Source: Tyto alba (taxonomy: Eukaryota; Chordata; Aves; Strigiformes; Tytonidae). From it: 64,000 nucleotides of DNA. How positions within the stretch are numbered: position 1 is the first letter of the stretch; each line of letters opens with the position of its first letter. Below are positions 12,301 to 26,339 of this stretch, piece by piece. Position numbers and translations under genes: made by a program. The notes under the pieces are model-generated. The model searched no databases. It was given only the letters and a program-made list of their open reading frames with translations, and was not told the origin of the DNA. The DNA lies in contig NW_024881322.1 in NCBI RefSeq assembly GCF_018691265.1, positions 5,952,001 through 6,016,000 on the forward strand, read 5' to 3'.

Positions 12301-15300
12301 ATAATCCTCATTGTGCAGGTATTGATGATGATCAGAGTAATGCAGTCTTAAAATCATCTTACCTGTAGCCAGTGCAATGGATGCTTTCTTCATTGTTTGA
12401 GCAGGTCTTACATATTTTTTGATGTATTTTTTTTTTTTTTTTTTAACATCCCCCTTCCCCATTCAGTTAACTAGTCCTTTTAGGCCATTTGCATGTATTT
12501 GGTCCACAATCTCTCCATACCATTGAAGTGTCACAGCGGATAATCACACGTCTGAATGGAGAAGTAACAAGTGGGCTGCTGCTTCACTGACTACTAGTAC
12601 TGTTTGATTGAAAAGCGAGTACTTTGGTTTTCCAGACAAAGGCTGGCATTCTGAATGCTTTTGATGCTGTGGCAGATTTTCAGGCATGTGGAAATTTCTG
12701 CCATGGGATTTTGTAACCATTCAGATAATGGATTCGAGGGGAGAAATAAATGGAAGAACCCACCGGAGGGTATAAGTTATCCAGCTCTGGAGGTGTCTTT
12801 GCTGAAAATAAGACACAGAGTATCTGGCGGGCGGGACATTGCATATACTTACTCTGTTCTTGCTAGTCTGTAGGCATCTGCTTTTGAGTGCAGTTTAAAA
12901 TAGGACAGTGATGTGTTTAGGCCCTTGGTCCAGCTTACTATGATTGTTACTGTATTTGGATGAACAATGAAAGGCTGTTTAATTCTCAGAAATTGTAGGT
13001 ATTTTTAACTGTTCCCTGATTATTACTTATACAGAAAGGATGTCTAATCATGATTAGTAGGATTTGATGTTATAAACTTCTTCTGTATTCATACTTTCCT
13101 GCTGCTGTTCCGATCAATGTCCTGGGTCTTCTAACAGCCTCACCCTCCACATATGTCCAATTATACCACACAGCTTTCTGTAGTGTCTTTGTCTAGCAAA
13201 TCGTTTTGAGCCTCTTGACTGTTCCTGTGCAAAATAAAATAGTCAAAATACAGTCAGGCTTTTACATAGGATTTATCTTTTAAAAATGGCATAATTTTCT
13301 CTCTGTACTTTTTGATTAACTGCCTTAAAAAAAAAAAAATCTGAGTTGGTTTGTAGATTATATTTGTAAGGGTAATATAAGAGTGTTTCTCAGGTGGTTG
13401 TGGCTAAGGGGAAAGGGAGCTCAGGACTTGCTTTCTGTTACTGCTTTTCCACAATTTCTTCCTCTTGACTAGAGCATTTTATGGAAGCTTGACTCGTAGA
13501 CCTTTTCTGCTTTATCTTCTCATCACTTCCAAATGCATGACTGTCTTAGTATGAAAAATTTTTCAAGCTCAAAATAAGAAATCAGTTTATTTAATGACTT
13601 AGTACAGTTTGCATTTGTATTTTTTTTTAAAGAATTTTCTTCCTCCTCAGTTGCCAAATTACATTACAAATTACATTGTGCCAAAAATCGTTGTTCAGGT
13701 AGTAATACAGTGGTTACACAGGACTAACGCCGTCTGGTTAAATCTAGTATCTTCAGTACAGTAGCCAGAACGTCTTGTCTGTGGTGAGTGTGTAATCTCT
13801 GGCAAGTCTTAAACCTCCATTTGTAAAATGCTACTTACCATTTCTCTTTTATAGTGAAAAAGAAGATGATGAAAGTGAAAAAAGAGAAGAACCTGGTGAC
13901 AACTGGGAGGAGACTGGTAGTGGTATAGACAGATCATCTGGTCCTTGGAACAAGTCAGCTCCTGCACCAGCACCTGTTGTTGAACCAATTGGTAAATCTA
14001 ACTCAGAGTTGTTGCTTTTTCCAGTCAGAAGCATTTCAGGTTGAACGAAGCTGCTTAGAGCTCAAGGAGTAGTTCCTATTCAGGCACCTTCAAACATACT
14101 AATGCTTGTTTGATGTACTAGCAGATGAGGAAATTTTCCTGTGAAGGGATCTAAGGAACTGAGTTGATAGTACTGTCAGATACTTTAAATAAACACGAAT
14201 GGAGAGTTTTTTATTTCTGCATTCAAAAGGGGAGGGGGGGAGCATTCCACCTCTGAAGGAGATCCCTCTACTTCACAGTTTGCAAAATATCTGTTGGAAG
14301 TGTTTCGGTTGATCTAAAAATATTGCTTTGACAATTAAGCGGATGTTCAGCCAATATCTGATATCTAATATGGCAGCTCCTGAGTAGAGTTCCGTGGTTA
14401 GTAGTACACTTTTCAGATCAGTTCTAGGGTATAGAGAACATGACATTGCAAAATTGATTGTTTAACTGGGATGGGACTCTAGTTTTGATTAAATACAATT
14501 TATTAGCATAGGTGGAGATAAATTACTTAGCCATGATCTGAGTTCAGACTGTTCTCTTCCATTGAGAAATTAATTGGAACGTGGCCTACTGTGTTTTTGC
14601 TTGGTAGTACAGGCAAGGAGGTAAAGTTACCTTGTTACTTGTAGATTGTTACCTTAAATATGAACTGTTGGGATATTCTCTTCTGCACCTGGAAAGGTGC
14701 TTTAAATAATGTTTGGCCAATATGTAATTATGTGTTTAAAGCTCTAGCTTTAAAGGTAAGCTGTTAATAAATTGCAAGTAAGAGACACAAAGTCCTCATC
14801 AGTGGTTTTGATTCCCTGAACTTTCTGAGGCACTACACTGGAGCCATGTTTTAATTTGGCTACTAAGTATAGGTTAAATTACATGACACATGATTTCCTG
14901 CCTTGTCTAAAATATTTGCTTCTGGAGCTTTAAAAGGTGCAAAAACATACTTGCAAGATTATTTTATTTTTTTATTTGTGGTTGGTTGGCTTGTTTTTTC
15001 AGATGTGAATGCAAACTTACTCTCTTGTCTAAATCTTGTTCTTATAACTAGTTACAGAAACCCCAGAACCAGTTCAGACTGGTGGTGTCTACAGGCCGCC
15101 TGGTGCCAGGGAGGGTGGCAGGCCACGACGAGCACAGCAAGGACCACCAGAAATCTATAGTGATACGCAGTTTCCATCACTGCAGTCCACTGCCAAGCTT
15201 GTAGACAGTCGAAAGTAAGTTCATTCCATTCATTCCCTAAGAGACGTATTTTAACTGCCTTCTCTAAGTTCTTATTTTGTTTTAGGGCTTAAGCCTGAAT

Positions 15301-16463
15301 TTTTCACAGTGGAAAGAAATAACTAAGAAATTATTCTGTTTGGCAAAGAGATGTGGGAGAGGTCCTAACTGTATTTTTCAACTCCAGGAAGGGCTTCTCA
15401 TGAAATAACTTTCATAGGGCATTAGCCCACTGAGATAGCCTAGTGAGGCTGCCCGTTACCTTATCTTTGACTTGCTGAAGGATTTCCCTGAAGCAGAATA
15501 TTTCTGCTCTCGACAGCGTTTGGTTCCCTGAGACACTGGCCATGCTGAGGCGCTGGGTTATTACTGTCAGTAGACGGGAGTAAGATGTCTTGAGCACACT
15601 GCCTTCTCATTAGAGATGTGAAGGTAACTTAAATGGAGAAATGGGGTTTAATATAAATAAAAAAATTTGCTGTCTGAGCTGTGTTTTACAATGATGAGCC
15701 CCCCCCAAAATTTGCTGAAGTGTTTTGTATTTTGTGGTGCTGAAGACTTGAGTCTCACCCTGCTTTTGAGTCCCGATCTTTCCATTGCCTCATTCCCTAG
15801 AGAAGAAATAGCTAGGCCAATACCTAATTCACTTGGCGTTGGTTTTGGTTTGGTTTTCCTTTTTTTCAGTTGTTCTGCTGGCTGTGTTAGTGACTAATAC
15901 AGCCTAGCAGAAGCTTTGTTTCCTCTTGGGGTTTTTTTGTGTGGCTTTGTCTGCTTGGCAAATGAGACATGCTGTCATTGATGCTTTAGGGTTTGAACAG
16001 TGCAAATTGAGCTAAAATGAAGTTCCGAGTGAGCATTCTAGAAATGGTCTTCTGCTTTCTAAAACCTATTTTTCATAAATGCGCTTAAATTTACTTTTGA
16101 GAATGTTAATATTGAAATTTAGAATGTAATCTTAATTGTATTGGGTGATGAGCTTGATTCTGGAGATAAGGTTTTACAAGACTTGCTTGGGAATGTTTGG
16201 CTGTTCTGTTAAAACTCTAGACCTTCGTGTTGTGTGTTCATAATGTTTTTGTTGGGATGGGGTGGAATTCGACTAGAAATTCACAATTCACAAGCTAGTG
16301 ATAAGATATTTACTGATTACATTTATTTTCCCTTAGGGATAAAGAAATGGAGAAGAGCTTTGAAGTAGTAAAACACAAAACTAGAGGTAGGGATGAGGTC
16401 TCAAAAAACCAGGCACTTAAACTTCAGCTAGACAACCAGTATGCTGTGCTTGGGGATCAGTAG
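9349..16463 (+). CDS. CDV3: CDV3 homolog, complete coding region in five exons
   Basis: Carnitine deficiency-associated gene expressed in ventricle 3 (also TPP36), a small hydrophilic cytosolic protein of unclear molecular function. Coding exons are 9349-9582, 11575-11654, 13855-13991, 15052-15214 and 16337-16463, all with GT-AG borders and compatible phases. They total 741 nt, 246 aa; the longest human form is about 258 aa. The N-terminus MAETEERSLDDFFAKRDKKK is the family signature. It is followed by a low-complexity Ala/Gly/Ser stretch (about residues 28-70) in the CpG island. Later conserved blocks are IDYSGLRVQSMQ, GDNWEE, GPWNK, GGVYRPPGAR, GPPEIYSDTQFPSLQ and SKNQALKLQLDNQYAVL. The reading ends in LGDQ; human has a form with a different, longer C-terminus, so a spliced alternative end may exist. 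The gene converges on TOPBP1. Confidence 0.95.
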
Positions 16464-18104
16464 AGCTGCATACACATTACAATTAAGGAATGCTTTTTTG
16501 GTAACCCTTCTACTAAGGTAACTAAACTACAGCTAACGGCTATGATGAACATGCCACCTTATTTCTGCTGGATCTACTGCAGCAAGTGCAGACTACTTTG
16601 ACGTAAGTGATTGGTTCTCCTGCACTATGGAAGCATAATATGTTACAACTTCTCCATTGGATATGGGGCAAATTATTGTAATGATTGAACAAGAGTCATC
16701 AGTGTTCTTTAATTGCTGAGAAAGATACCTACAGCCAGTGGTCATTTCAAAATCTTTTTATGTTCAGATACTGAGCCTTCGTAAAGGTTGACTACCTCAG
16801 ACTTGCTGCACTCATTGTGGACACCATGTGGATCACAACTTCTGGAAGAGAAGGTTACAGCTGTTTTAGTGGCCATCTGAAACTTGAAACCAGCTCTACT
16901 GGATTCCTGTCAGAAATCCTGCAGAAGTCAGCCATTTGGTTCCAATTTGCTATAACAAAGATTTAAGTGACCTTAATGACAAACCTATTCTGTTCCCCTT
17001 CTGAGGAATCCTGTCATGTGTAGCCATAGCCTACTAGAGACTCCTGAAGTGTACCATACCACTCATACTATCCAAGTATAACAGAGCTGTAGTTTGTTTA
17101 CCTTTTTAGATAGCTGTACTGAAGTAACTACAAAACAAATTAAAACTCTCAGTATCAGATTTGAGGAATGATGGGTTTGAATGGTCTGTTTGCATTAGCC
17201 ATTTTCACAGTTGTCTGTTTAAGCATTTTTTTTCTGTTCTCCACAAAAAAATGCCTGCCTTGTTTCTGGTATCAAATTGGAGTATATTTAAATAATGATG
17301 AGATGTTGTAGTGAAATAAGGTTTATTTTGTTTTTTTTTGTCATGGGGTTTGTCTTTCTTGCCCTAAAGCACTAAGACGAGTTTTGGTTTGACACAGAGG
17401 TATCCAGACTTCAACTACAGTCCTCAGAATTTGTCTTATAAAAATGAGATACATGGCAGTAGCGATACTAGATAAAAATTTCTCCTCTATTAAAAATAGT
17501 TATTTGTTTGTTGAAAGGTAATGGTTACTTGATAACCAAAATAACTTAATAAGCAGATGGATAACTAAAGCTGGTAAGCCTTATTTGTTTGGCTACTTCT
17601 GTGAAGCATGCAGGCTTTTTGAGGCAGAAATCCTCTAAGTGAAAACTCAGAAATGGTGTTTATTCAGAGTCAGGAAGTTTAGTAACAATTGAGGGCAGTG
17701 ACTTCTATGAGTCGTTGCCTCATCACTGACTTAATTTAGTGGAAGTAGGCAAAATGGCACTGATACACTAAGAATATAGGACGTTGCCCATAACTCTGAC
17801 TCAATGAACGAAACCTGTCAAGTACCAAAAGTGCTGTACTGTAACTGTTTTTCTCTTCTCTGAATTCTTATACCAGAAGCAAAATGAAGTACAACAGTGG
17901 CGTGCTCCAGTGTTGAGGTTTCTCAGAGTAAATGCCAAAAAATAGACCCAATATCTATAAGAATTGCCAATGGCAAGAAAAACAAGGGAACAAAACAAAA
18001 CTTGCTTAAGTGTGTGGGAGTATTGTGTATGTGCAGATGATGAGGATAGTGCAGGAATCGCCTAGTTGGGTTCCCTCTGACTAACTGCTGACTCGCTTTA
18101 AATC

Positions 18105-18190
18105 TTCTTCTCTGAGGCCAATAGGAATTTTGCCGTTGACTTCAGTGGGGCTGGGGTTTCACCTGGTTCTTTTGTGCACAGACTAAAACT
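18105..18190. repeat. Possible ancient dispersed amniote repeat fragment
   Basis: The stretch containing ttttgccgttgacttcagtg followed by ggggctggggtttcacc resembles a motif I remember as widely dispersed in reptile and bird genomes. I cannot name the family. Weak call. Confidence 0.3.
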
Positions 18191-21100
18191 GGCCTTGCCC
18201 TTGCAGAGTTAACTGTCTCTAAAACTTCTGCTAGAAGCTGCTATTAAAGAGAGGGCTCAAGAGACTATTCTTAAAGTTGGAGACTTCATTTGGAAACAAA
18301 ACCCCACTGAAAGACTAATACCAATAGCTTGGACTCTGAGCCATGTATCTTCCTTGAGAATAGATTGTTGCCAGCAAAACTGTTGATTTGTCACTAAAGA
18401 TTTCTGTGGAATTCATGGTAAATGGACATGTCACTTGGTGTGGTAGAAACGTGAACTCTTAAAACACTTCCCCTGATGCTCTAAAGCGATTGAGATCACC
18501 AACGCACATGAATCAAGTTTTAGTCTACTGTATGAAGGGTAGATGAGACTGTCCATTGTACCATCTTTATTTGAGGTTTTGGGCATGAATTCTGGCAGTT
18601 TAAGAAAACCCTGTAACAGTTTCAAATCAAATAAAATGGAAATATATGTGGATTCTGGAGTCTAATGAATCTTTACCCGTAGTTGTAGCTTATGACCGTA
18701 CAACAGCTGAGGAAATGCAGAGCATTTGGATCTCTTGAGGGATAGGCCATGGAGTGGGTAGTCAGCCTTATGGTCAGATGGGCTCTGTGTAAGAGCAGTG
18801 CATATTAATACGGCTTTTATTTATACGTAGAAGTTTAGTTTGCTACCTGTCAGAGTGTCTTCTGACTCCCACCGTATAGGACTGGTTTGAGATGGTGAAT
18901 TGAGTATGAATGAAGCTTTGATTTCCTTTTCACTTGCAAGTAGCTCTGCTAAATTAAATAATGAAAAGGAAAAAAAAAAAGCCAACAAAAACCAAAACAA
19001 CAACAAAAAAAACCCAAACAAAACAACCAACCTCTGAATGGCTGCTGTCACCGGTGTCCATCAGCTACTGATAACTAGAGGTGTTTATTTTGGGGGCTTT
19101 TCTTGGGTGTATCATTCCAGGTTCTTTCTGGAGGCATAAAGGAAAAAAAAATCAGAAATGCAGCAGATTCCATAGTACAGAACATTAAAATAGTTTAAAG
19201 TGTTTCTTGTGTTAAATATCTCCGCCAGCAACTATCAAAATGCCAGTTGTGAGTATCTTCCTTGTAACAATTAATTGTTCTGCATGCCTGAAATTTTGAA
19301 AATCAGTCCTCTGTGGAAGCTCAGTATGCTTTTGAGACTGAAGTCCAACTTTATCTGGTTTGTTGTTGCATTCATTCAAGGCATGCTAAGAACGTCCATT
19401 TCATTCCTTCAAAATGCTTGTTGAAGGCTCATTCCATAAATGAAGGATTGCCAGTTGTAGAAATGAAGAAATTAGATCCTTGATACCAGTCAGTAACACA
19501 CAGTTGTGTGCCAGTTCGGGATCTTCCTAACCTGTAACATGCGTTTATGGTGGGTTAGTTATTAATTTCCAATTTAAAGGTTCCATTTTACTTTCTCTGG
19601 CTTAAAATAAAATAACACGGCCATGAAGTTACCGACTTGCTAGTAAAACATTTAAATCTCCAGTACTTACTGGAAAAGGAACAATATTTTGTGGGTTTTA
19701 GTGATATAATCTGTGTTTAAGGAATGTTAAAATGCTAAACGCTATAGAATGTTATTAAAAGTTGGACTTCTCAAATGCCTGCTGTAGGGATCTGGCACCT
19801 ATATTTACTTGAGCTGATGATAAATGTAGGAAAGGATTGGTTTTGCAACATCTCTCACCCAACACAGCCCTGGTTTAGCTGTGCCATGTATAATCTTACA
19901 AATGAAGAATTGACAACTAAAAGTGACCATCTCCTGCTAATTCAGTTTTGTCTTTGTAGCTAGCTTTACCAGTCATGTCCAAAGAAACTCTCTTAGAAGA
20001 CTTACAAATAATGGTACAAATTGTGTTAGAGACCTGACACCATAATGACCAGGGGTTTCGGTATTTGCATCAATTGGCTCTTCTCTTGGAAACTCTTTCA
20101 CCACAACATGGCTGAGACATCTGTGCTGCTTAGGTCAAGTAAACACAATATAAATTTGATAGGACTGGGCATCTTGGAGCTTGCTTATCTGACCTTTTGC
20201 AACAGTTGTATCTTTTTGTCCTTCAAATTTCAGCCTGGTTGAGCAGTTTTAAACTTCCTTGTGGTTTTCTGTCAAATACCATAACTAAAATAGAGCAGTG
20301 TAGTCTTTTTTTTAGACTGAGGGCTTTATGTGCTTAAAAGGCGCTTGTTTCCAAGGTAGTAATATTAGTCTTACCAATATTGACATAGTCAGAGAAATGA
20401 ATACCTCCTATTTTACATGACCAGTTTGTATCAGAGGCCCAAGAAACTAAATTTTACCAAAACCACCTCAGGTAATTAAAAATCCCTATGAATAGCCACA
20501 ATCCAGGTTTTGTCACCTGACTGTAACTTAGTTCCCAAATTGATCCCTCTCCTGTTTTCAGTTTTTAATTTCACAAATTGGTTTTAATGGTAAATAGGGG
20601 CTTTATTTGGGAATATGAGAAAATAGTAACATGCATACTTCAATTTCAGATATGTAGATTAGGTACCTACAAAGGAGGAGGACATCTGACATATATTTCC
20701 CAATAAATTCTTCAGAAGAAGATAAAAAATCAGCTTGTCTGTATCGAGGTTAATATGAGAACCTGCAAGCTCTAGCACATAGAAGAAGAAATGACAGCTG
20801 AAAACAGAACTGAGGAGTGTAATGCTGATTTGGAGAAGTCATAACTATCGTGTATCTAGAGTTTGGCTTCTGAAGCACAAAGTGTAGTTCCACCATGTTG
20901 TCTGAAGTGAAATAGAATGGGAAGGAAGATTTTTTTTTTTTTAATTAGGGAGGGTGGAATTTATGCAGATAGAACACAGGAGGTATAAGAAGAGGGATTA
21001 GGAAGGCTGTTTTCTAAATGATAGTATTAAATGCATAGCCTGAGGTAGGGAGTGGAGTATAAGTGGTTTGATAGAAGTGCTTCGTGAGTAAGCACTCTAG

Positions 21101-21689
21101 CAAGTGGGCAGATACATCTGACTTGAAATCAGCAAAAGTGTTTGAAGTTTGGTACTTGGGGAAGGCATACCATTTTATTCTTTCTGTTAAAGGGAAAAGA
21201 ATCAGGAAAATTTGTCCAGAGAGAAGGTAGAATCTTGCATTGGTACAAAGCTGCCTAACCAGTTGCCTGAAGAGAGAACTGAGAAAAAGCAAATTCCAAG
21301 GTAGTTCAGCAATCTGATTAGGAAATAACTTGATTCGTATTTAAGCAAGCTCATTTTTACTTCTGCAATAAAAAGCTGAGACACTGATTCAAAGTGCTAT
21401 GAAGACATTTCCCTTTTTTGTGAAGCATCTTCTAATGGTATGTATATTGTGGTTCTGTGTTCAGCTGCTTAGAATATATGTTGATATAGCAAGGTTAATG
21501 AAGTTCAGTGGGCTGCTTAGCCAGATTACAAATACTAAAAATGTATCACAGTATTAATAAATCACCAGAAAAAGTAGTGCATCTGGAATACTGGAGTGTA
21601 AAGTATCATGTAAAACAACTGCGTGCACTGAGGAGAAGCAAAGCCCATTCCCATTTTGTAGCAAGAGCACAGGACCATGAGAGTGGGAT

Positions 21690-21865
21690 TTGGCTTTGGT
21701 TTTGCACTGAGCTGCTGTGTTAACTTCAATTTAGTTTCACTTTGCCTCGGTTTCCCCAGCTGTACCAAAACAACCCAACAACCTACCTCACAGGGGTGTT
21801 GTGAGGCCAAAGCTATTCTCTGTCAAGGGCTGGGGCTGATGGAAGGTGCTACAGAGGACTAAAAA
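21690..21865 (+). repeat. MIR-like SINE fossil
   Basis: The order of blocks matches the core and tail of MIR: a segment like the 'cctcagtttccccatctgta' region (here cctcggtttccccagctgta), then acctacctcacaggggtgtt with gtgaggccaaagc, and finally ggaaggtgctacagag. MIRs are tRNA-derived core-SINEs active in early amniotes and only relics in birds. It lies in the proposed CDV3 3' UTR or just past it. Confidence 0.7.
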
Positions 21866-23059
21866 TCTTTATTGAAAGATCTTTATAATAGCTTTCATTA
21901 CAGTATTTTAATGCTGCTTTGGGACAGGCTTATTTCTACAGAATGTAATATCTATTTTATTTAAGTGTTATTGAATTAGTATCTATGGGTAAGGAAAAAG
22001 TTCAGGCTGAGCACTCTAACTGGTATTTTTTCTCTTCAGTTAGCTGTGCAACCCAAATGATGTACTGATGAGCCTCTTTGTTTTTACGTGGAATACACTA
22101 AAATCAATATTGCTATATTTTGTAAACCCCGTGACTGAAATAAAATCCTGCTCACAGTTGATAGCCACCTCTTATGATGTGGCTGTTTTTAAGTTTGTTC
22201 AAATTATGTGAACTAGAAACATTCATTCCTGGAAGTATCTATTTGTGTCAGGAGACCGAGGTGGTAGTTTGTGGTACATTGGAAATACAGGAGAGAGCGC
22301 AATCTTCAGAACTTTTAAAGTCTGGTATTAAGGCAGGCTGTGGAGGAAAAAGATGAAGGGAATAAAACAAAGGGAAATAGTAGCCTGTGGAGAGGTTTCT
22401 ATGAAACAGAAAAAGGAAAAAAATGATCAGTAGACAGAGCTGAGAGGTATGAGCAGAGGGATAGGCAGGAGAGGAAGGAATACAGCTACAGAAGAGGCGA
22501 TTACCCTATTTACTATTATCTCCTGTTTTATCAGTTGACTGCAGCTGAAAGAACATGAAGAAATAATTTTTATGCCCTTGTCTGCTGTTGCCGGTGATTT
22601 CAGGGTTCATTGCTCAGCTTGTACCGTGGGCCTCCAAAGAGAAGCAGAGAATGTGATGGTGGCATGCGTGCAGACAAATTAGACCTCTGGTGGGTACTGG
22701 GCAGAGATGAGGCCCAGCAGCTATCTGCTCATACTGATATTTTTATCACTGCAGCATCTCTAAGACAGTTGCTAGTGCGTATCAGCTGTGACAATTCTCT
22801 GTCAGAAATGATTACTGTTAAATTTCAACAGACTATTGCAGTTGCTTCCAAGGAAATGTTTAACTAGCTGAATAATAAGCACTAAAGAATAACACAGGGC
22901 TTTTTGGAATACTTATGGTGGTGATGATTATGAGTGATACTGAGGTCAACAGATTGGTAGGTGGCTTAAAATGACTTTGAGGTATATATCCTGTTATATG
23001 GTGGGGAGGAGAATTACTGTAAGATGGATATCATCTATTCTTTGCCCCTCTTAACAAAC

Positions 23060-23560
23060 TACCTTGGTCTTACTGTCTTTCCAGCTACAAAGAGCTGCTT
23101 CTACCATTCTCTTATCACTTTCCTCCCTGTATTTTTCTAATATGTCACTTTTTTTAAGGTGCTGATGAAACAGCAAATATTAATTAAGAGAAATACATGC
23201 TGTAATATTTTTCCATATTGTTCTGTCTTTAATACAGCCTAACATCTTACTCGCTTTCTTGACTGCAACTACACATTGAGCAGATGTCTTCATCAAGCTG
23301 TCCATGGTGATGCCTAGATCGTCCCCTTGAAAGATCACAACTAATTCAGAATCCACCAGAGCATGTATGAGTGGTTTAAAGCCTTTCCAGTATTCATTGC
23401 CTTGGGTTTATTTTCTGTTGACATTCACTTGCCACTGAATTGCCAAGTTTACAGAGTTAGCTTACCCTGGCAATCACCATCTTCCCCAGTGCTGACAAAC
23501 CCAATAACTTTCTCTGGGCCTTGGCTTTTGCCATCCAGTATACTGAACTCTTCAGTTTCA
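23060..23560 (-). repeat. Ancient CR1/L3-type LINE fossil, antisense to the plus strand
   Basis: Text such as tacagcctaacatcttactc, gctttcttgactgcaactac, acattgagcagatgtcttca and gtccatggtgatgcctagat follows the reverse-complement 3' region of old CR1/L3 LINEs as I remember it from turtle, crocodile and bird genomes. It is heavily mutated, with no usable ORF, so it is much older than the CR1 at 40050-40430. Boundaries are approximate. Confidence 0.6.
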
Positions 23561-25859
23561 TGTATATAATTCACTTTTCTTAGCAGTGATTATCATGGCA
23601 TGCTATTACTAACTTTTACTTGATCTGACCTTTTCTGTTTCTTGTCTCCTATCTTCTGTACTTAATTTTTGTTTTAGCTTAGTTATAGCATTGAAGTCAC
23701 CGAGTTATAGCTGTCTGCTTTATTTCAAACAACTTGCCTACAGAAAATCACTAGTTAAAATGTCAAAAGCTTCCTTTTTTTTTTTTTCTTAGATTAAAAC
23801 AAATCACTTTTTCTGTATCTCTTCCAGAGTATGTACAACCATAACAAAATGATTCAAACCATAAAAACAGGCTGATACAAGAGAACAAATGCATTGAGAA
23901 ACAGGTAAAACAGACGTGAATCTGATCTCCCAGAGCTTAACTTCATTGGTTTCGGTGGAGTTATTCCTGTCACTTGAGATCAGTTTCATTAAAACTTGAC
24001 TTGAGATCTACTCACTTGAAGTCTAGATAAAACGGCCAGAATCGAGTACGAGTGAACAAGCCCCATAGCGAACTTGTTTTAAATTTCTGGATTACTCTGC
24101 TCTTTGTTTGTGGCAGAGGTGAAGCAGGTGTGTTACTTGGTCTCTGACCAGCAACCCCATGGGCTCAGCCACGCTTAGTCTAACTGGACATTGAAATTAG
24201 ATTACGGTATTTGAGATGAAGACGAGTGCAGCAACAGTGGGGGCTGGGCTTAGTCTTTGTGGTTTGTTTCATCTCTTCACGTTCTCATCTTGTACTTTAA
24301 AGATCGCACATGTGTAAATAAGGTTAAGTCTTAAGTGCTGACTGCATTTACCAGTAATGCTACCTTTAGAAGTACAAAGGAGACTTTGTAAGGGAAGACT
24401 CAAGCCTATTAGGATGTCTAGGTTACCACTTAAGAACTGCCTTGTCTCAGTATCAATACTGTTATCTAGAACAGCTGCTTTCCAGTAGTAAGGATATGTA
24501 GTTGAAAAGAATGTACCTCAGATTTTACAACTTATTTGCGTGCATCTGCTGGGCGTTCTGTTACAGCAGTTACTAGTACAGTACTCTGTCAAAAACAGTT
24601 GTGGCTGCTGGGGGTTTATAAAGCTGGCAAATGGGAGCTGAGGTTTTTTTGTTAATTTTGAGGGAGCAGGGGGAGTAGCGCAGATGCAGCAGTATCTGAT
24701 AGTTGTTAGAATGTAGTACTTCATACCTTCTCCCACACATCTAAGACTCATCTCTGCTGCTACACTTGCCAAAGCACTGTCTTGCCACTGTAAATCCTTA
24801 CTGGGTTATTTACTAACTACTCCGTAACCTTTTCTGACTGTGCACTGTGTCTTTAATCTGGGAATGAGGTAAAAGGCAAACTGGCTTTGTAAACTGGCTT
24901 GACTGTTTTCTGGATAATTGGCTCTGCTAATTGCTTTTTCTGCAACTCAAAGCCCAGCAAAAATGTCTTGATTTGACCTTCCTTCACCCTCGAGTATTCC
25001 CTTCATCTTTTGTTCATCTACATTATTATGCCAAGGATTTCTAGCCAGGTGCCTGCACTATTCACCACTTATTTAGAAAGCAGCTCTATAAGCAAGAATT
25101 CCAGAGTCTTGATTGTGCTGCCTTTATTCAGTCAGGGCTCTAGCATCACAAACATGGCTCAGTCTGTTGCAAAATTGCTTGGCAAGTAAATGTGATCTCC
25201 TTGAAGGATTTACACCTAGACCCTCAAAGGCTACAGGGGAGCCTGATTCCCCCAGAACTCAGCAAAATGAAGGCAGGAGTACTGGTCATGGTACACCACA
25301 GTTCAGCTAGAAAGAGGAGTGCAGGTGCATGACTGGTAATATGCTAGCTCAAATGAAACTGTCTTATCTGGAGAGCAGGGTCTAGCCTAAAGCTTTTTTA
25401 TTTTTTTAATGAAGAGATGACTGAGTGAAGAAGAGTAAGAGGACATCCCTTTCAGTGAAAAAAATTATGAAACTGAATGTTTTCAGCAATGTACCAGAAT
25501 GTCTCACCACCAGACCTAATGGGAAGAAATGAAGATAAAGCCATTTGAGTGCTTGCTGTAGTGCAAAAGGAAGAATGATACTGTCTGGCTGGCAAAATGG
25601 TTGGCTGGGAGCCCACTGAGCACAGCAGAAACTGTTTCAGCAAAGCAGAGTACAGTATGATCTATTTCTGAGAATCCCTGTGTGGCCCCCACAGTTAACA
25701 CAGGAACCTAACGGTGCCTGTATATTTATATAATTATATGTTTATAGTCATAATTTAAGTTCAAAACCTGAACTATATATATATTTTTTTGTCAGTAGAT
25801 TTTTTTACCCTGGTTTACCTATCATGGCTTCTGCATATGACAACTTCTACCTGTGCAGT

Positions 25860-25970
25860 GCACATACCTGTTGTTGTCCTTTCATCCCATGTTAGAGTAA
25901 TGGTATCAAACTCTGTAAAGCACTTTTGTGATGTTTCCTGTGAAGAAAGTTGAAGAAAATAAATTTATCT
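25860..25970 (+). repeat. Probable MIR 3'-tail fragment
   Basis: The stretch ctctgtaaagcacttttgtg followed by atgtttcctgtgaagaaag and aaaataaatttat resembles the 3' tail of MIR ('tgtaaagcgctttgagatcc'). The AATAAA at 25958-25963 lies within it, so it may not be a true gene-end signal. Weak to moderate call. Confidence 0.4.
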
Positions 25971-26339
25971 TAACAGCACCGACTGAATTTATACCTCCCA
26001 AGTTTGTCTTGCTGTTGTGTTCACCCCTCTCTCCCGTGACTGAGCAGCAGCAGCAGTGGGGTGGTGGTTGGGGGGGGGCTGGAAGAGCTGCCTTCTGCCC
26101 TGCCTTCCCTCCTCACTGTCCTTCCCCCACCCTGGCTGCGTCCCACCTGCCTTCCCCGGGGTTAAAACAGCCCCTGGGGCCGGCTCGGGGCACCTACACC
26201 CGCACCCCAAGGGGTAGTACTCGCTCTACTCACCTGACTGGTTCCACTGGGGCTTGTGGTATGTGTCTGATTTTAGCTGCTCCCTTTGGCCCTGCCCCCA
26301 GCATTCACAGCAGCTGCAGGAACTATGTGACTCCCAGAC

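Larger units (their letters stand above)
16464..22165 (+). other. CDV3: CDV3 3' UTR, extent uncertain
   Basis: After the TAG at 16461-16463 there is no further coding exon that I recognise. Candidate AATAAA signals lie at 18630-18635, near 19606 and at 22139-22144. The last has a T-rich upstream context and is my preferred distal end. Shorter ends are equally possible. An A/C-rich low-complexity tract sits at 18969-19031, and a MIR-like fossil at about 21690-21865. Where transcription really stops needs RNA evidence. Confidence 0.4.
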
